Positions 4,838 to 5,451 of a stretch of 5,451 nucleotides of DNA are shown here, piece after piece. The position numbers and the translations under genes are program-made. Source of the DNA: Desulfuromonadaceae bacterium GWB2_53_15 (GTDB lineage Bacteria > Desulfobacterota > Desulfuromonadia > Geobacterales > Pseudopelobacteraceae); the NCBI GenBank assembly GCA_001824455.1, contig MHXL01000119.1, positions 233 to 5,683 on the forward strand, read 5' to 3'. The notes under the pieces were generated by a model. That model searched no databases and was not told where the DNA came from. It saw only the letters and a program-made list of their open reading frames with translations. Positions within the stretch are counted from its first letter, which is position 1; each line of letters opens with the position of its first letter.

Positions 4838-5451
4838 ATGCGATTGTCCCGTATGTTGACCCTTTGTTGTGCAGTCCTGATTTCCACATGTTTAACCTGT
4901 CTAGCTGAAGAGATCCGGGTCGGAGCTGGCGCCGCCCCGGTCGAAAACATCCTCAAGCCGATCAAAGCTCCCTTTGAAAAAGCAACCGGCCTCACCCTCG
5001 GCATCTTTGCCTCCGGCCCTAAAAACGCCTTTGTCGATCTGGAAAAAGGTACCGTTGATGCTGCGGCAGCCGGCCTCTCACTGGACGACTGGATGGCACT
5101 GCTGAAAAAGGAAGGGGTGGCTGTTGCCGATCCAAAGGCCTACCAGAGTGTAGTCATCGGCAAGGACAAGGTTATCGTGCTGACCCATAAATCGAATCCG
5201 GTCAAGAATCTTTCCAAGGAACAGCTTAAAGCCATCTTTACCGGCAAGACCGTCAACTGGAAAGATGTGGACGGCAACGACGCCCCGATCCTGGTTGTGT
5301 GGGGGAAAATGATTCAGGGCACCAACAGCATGTTTGTCAAAAACATGCTTGATGGCTCCGAGCCGATCAAAGATGTCCTGGAGGTCGGCACCGCAGATGA
5401 TGTCAAGAATGCTGTGGAGAGCAACCCCGAGGCGATCGGGATCGGCCCCTT
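4838..5451 (+). CDS. PstS-like periplasmic substrate-binding protein, N-terminal part, cut by window edge
   Basis: The first 204 codons are present. The ATG at 4838 has a strong GGAGG (4826-4830) 7 nt upstream. A Sec signal peptide covers residues 1-23 (basic start MRLSR, hydrophobic core, likely cut after CLA before EEI); it is not a good lipobox. The mature part is a type 2 periplasmic binding fold of the PstS-like class. It shows GAGAAP (29-34), FEKATG (46-51), the SGPKNAFVDLEKGTVDAAAAG stretch (59-79), and the family signature NLSKEQLKAIFTGKTVNWKD (124-143). In phosphate-binding PstS the segment after this signature carries R-x-D-x-S-G-T. Here it reads WGKMIQGTN (155-163), and the usual Asp of the VDxxxSD motif appears to be Gly79. 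The ligand may therefore not be phosphate. An ABC permease or ATPase would be expected downstream, outside the window, if it serves a transporter. Regulation is not visible; no convincing Pho box is seen. Confidence 0.85.
   Translation, partial: MRLSRMLTLCCAVLISTCLTCLAEEIRVGAGAAPVENILKPIKAPFEKATGLTLGIFASGPKNAFVDLEKGTVDAAAAGLSLDDWMALLKKEGVAVADPKAYQSVVIGKDKVIVLTHKSNPVKNLSKEQLKAIFTGKTVNWKDVDGNDAPILVVWGKMIQGTNSMFVKNMLDGSEPIKDVLEVGTADDVKNAVESNPEAIGIGP

Overview
The window reads as ordinary chromosome from a moderately GC-rich Gram-negative bacterium. My best guess is a deltaproteobacterium of the Geobacter/Desulfuromonas type. That guess rests on the look of the proteins and on the mix of a selenocysteine-synthesis gene, an RCK potassium channel like the Geobacter channel GsuK, and a periplasmic PstS-like binding protein. 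It is an inference, not a measurement. No tRNA, rRNA, insertion sequence, CRISPR array or phage gene was seen.

Left part (1-1339, minus strand): a FadR-type GntR regulator (656-1339) is followed 46 bp downstream by the N-terminal 203 codons of selA (1-609), which runs off the left edge. The gap holds a strong RNA hairpin (626-658). It starts on the regulator's stop codon and ends just before the selA ribosome binding site. The regulator has a good sigma70-type promoter, and a 19-bp near-perfect dyad fills the space between its -35 and -10 boxes, which points to autoregulation.

Middle (1340-4629, plus strand): after a 221-bp divergent spacer come a two-helix potassium channel with a cytoplasmic RCK domain (1561-2613), an AP-endonuclease-2/xylose-isomerase-like TIM-barrel protein overlapping it by 23 bp (2591-3373), galE (3458-4444) and a 51-residue single-pass membrane protein (4474-4629). 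Same strand, one overlap and short gaps suggest a transcription unit. The channel and TIM-barrel genes are probably translationally coupled. galE supplies UDP-galactose for surface polysaccharide. No pathway obviously joins all four.

Right part (4630-5451, plus strand): a 208-bp spacer with no gene precedes a secreted PstS-like solute-binding protein (4838 to the right edge, truncated). Its usual phosphate-contact motifs look replaced.

I do not see a clear undescribed system. The points most worth a second look are the gntR-selA hairpin (a possible SelB-binding, SECIS-like control element), the TIM-barrel protein that appears to keep all nine metal ligands of endonuclease IV, the TVGFKE selectivity filter of the channel, and the altered ligand site of the PstS-like protein.
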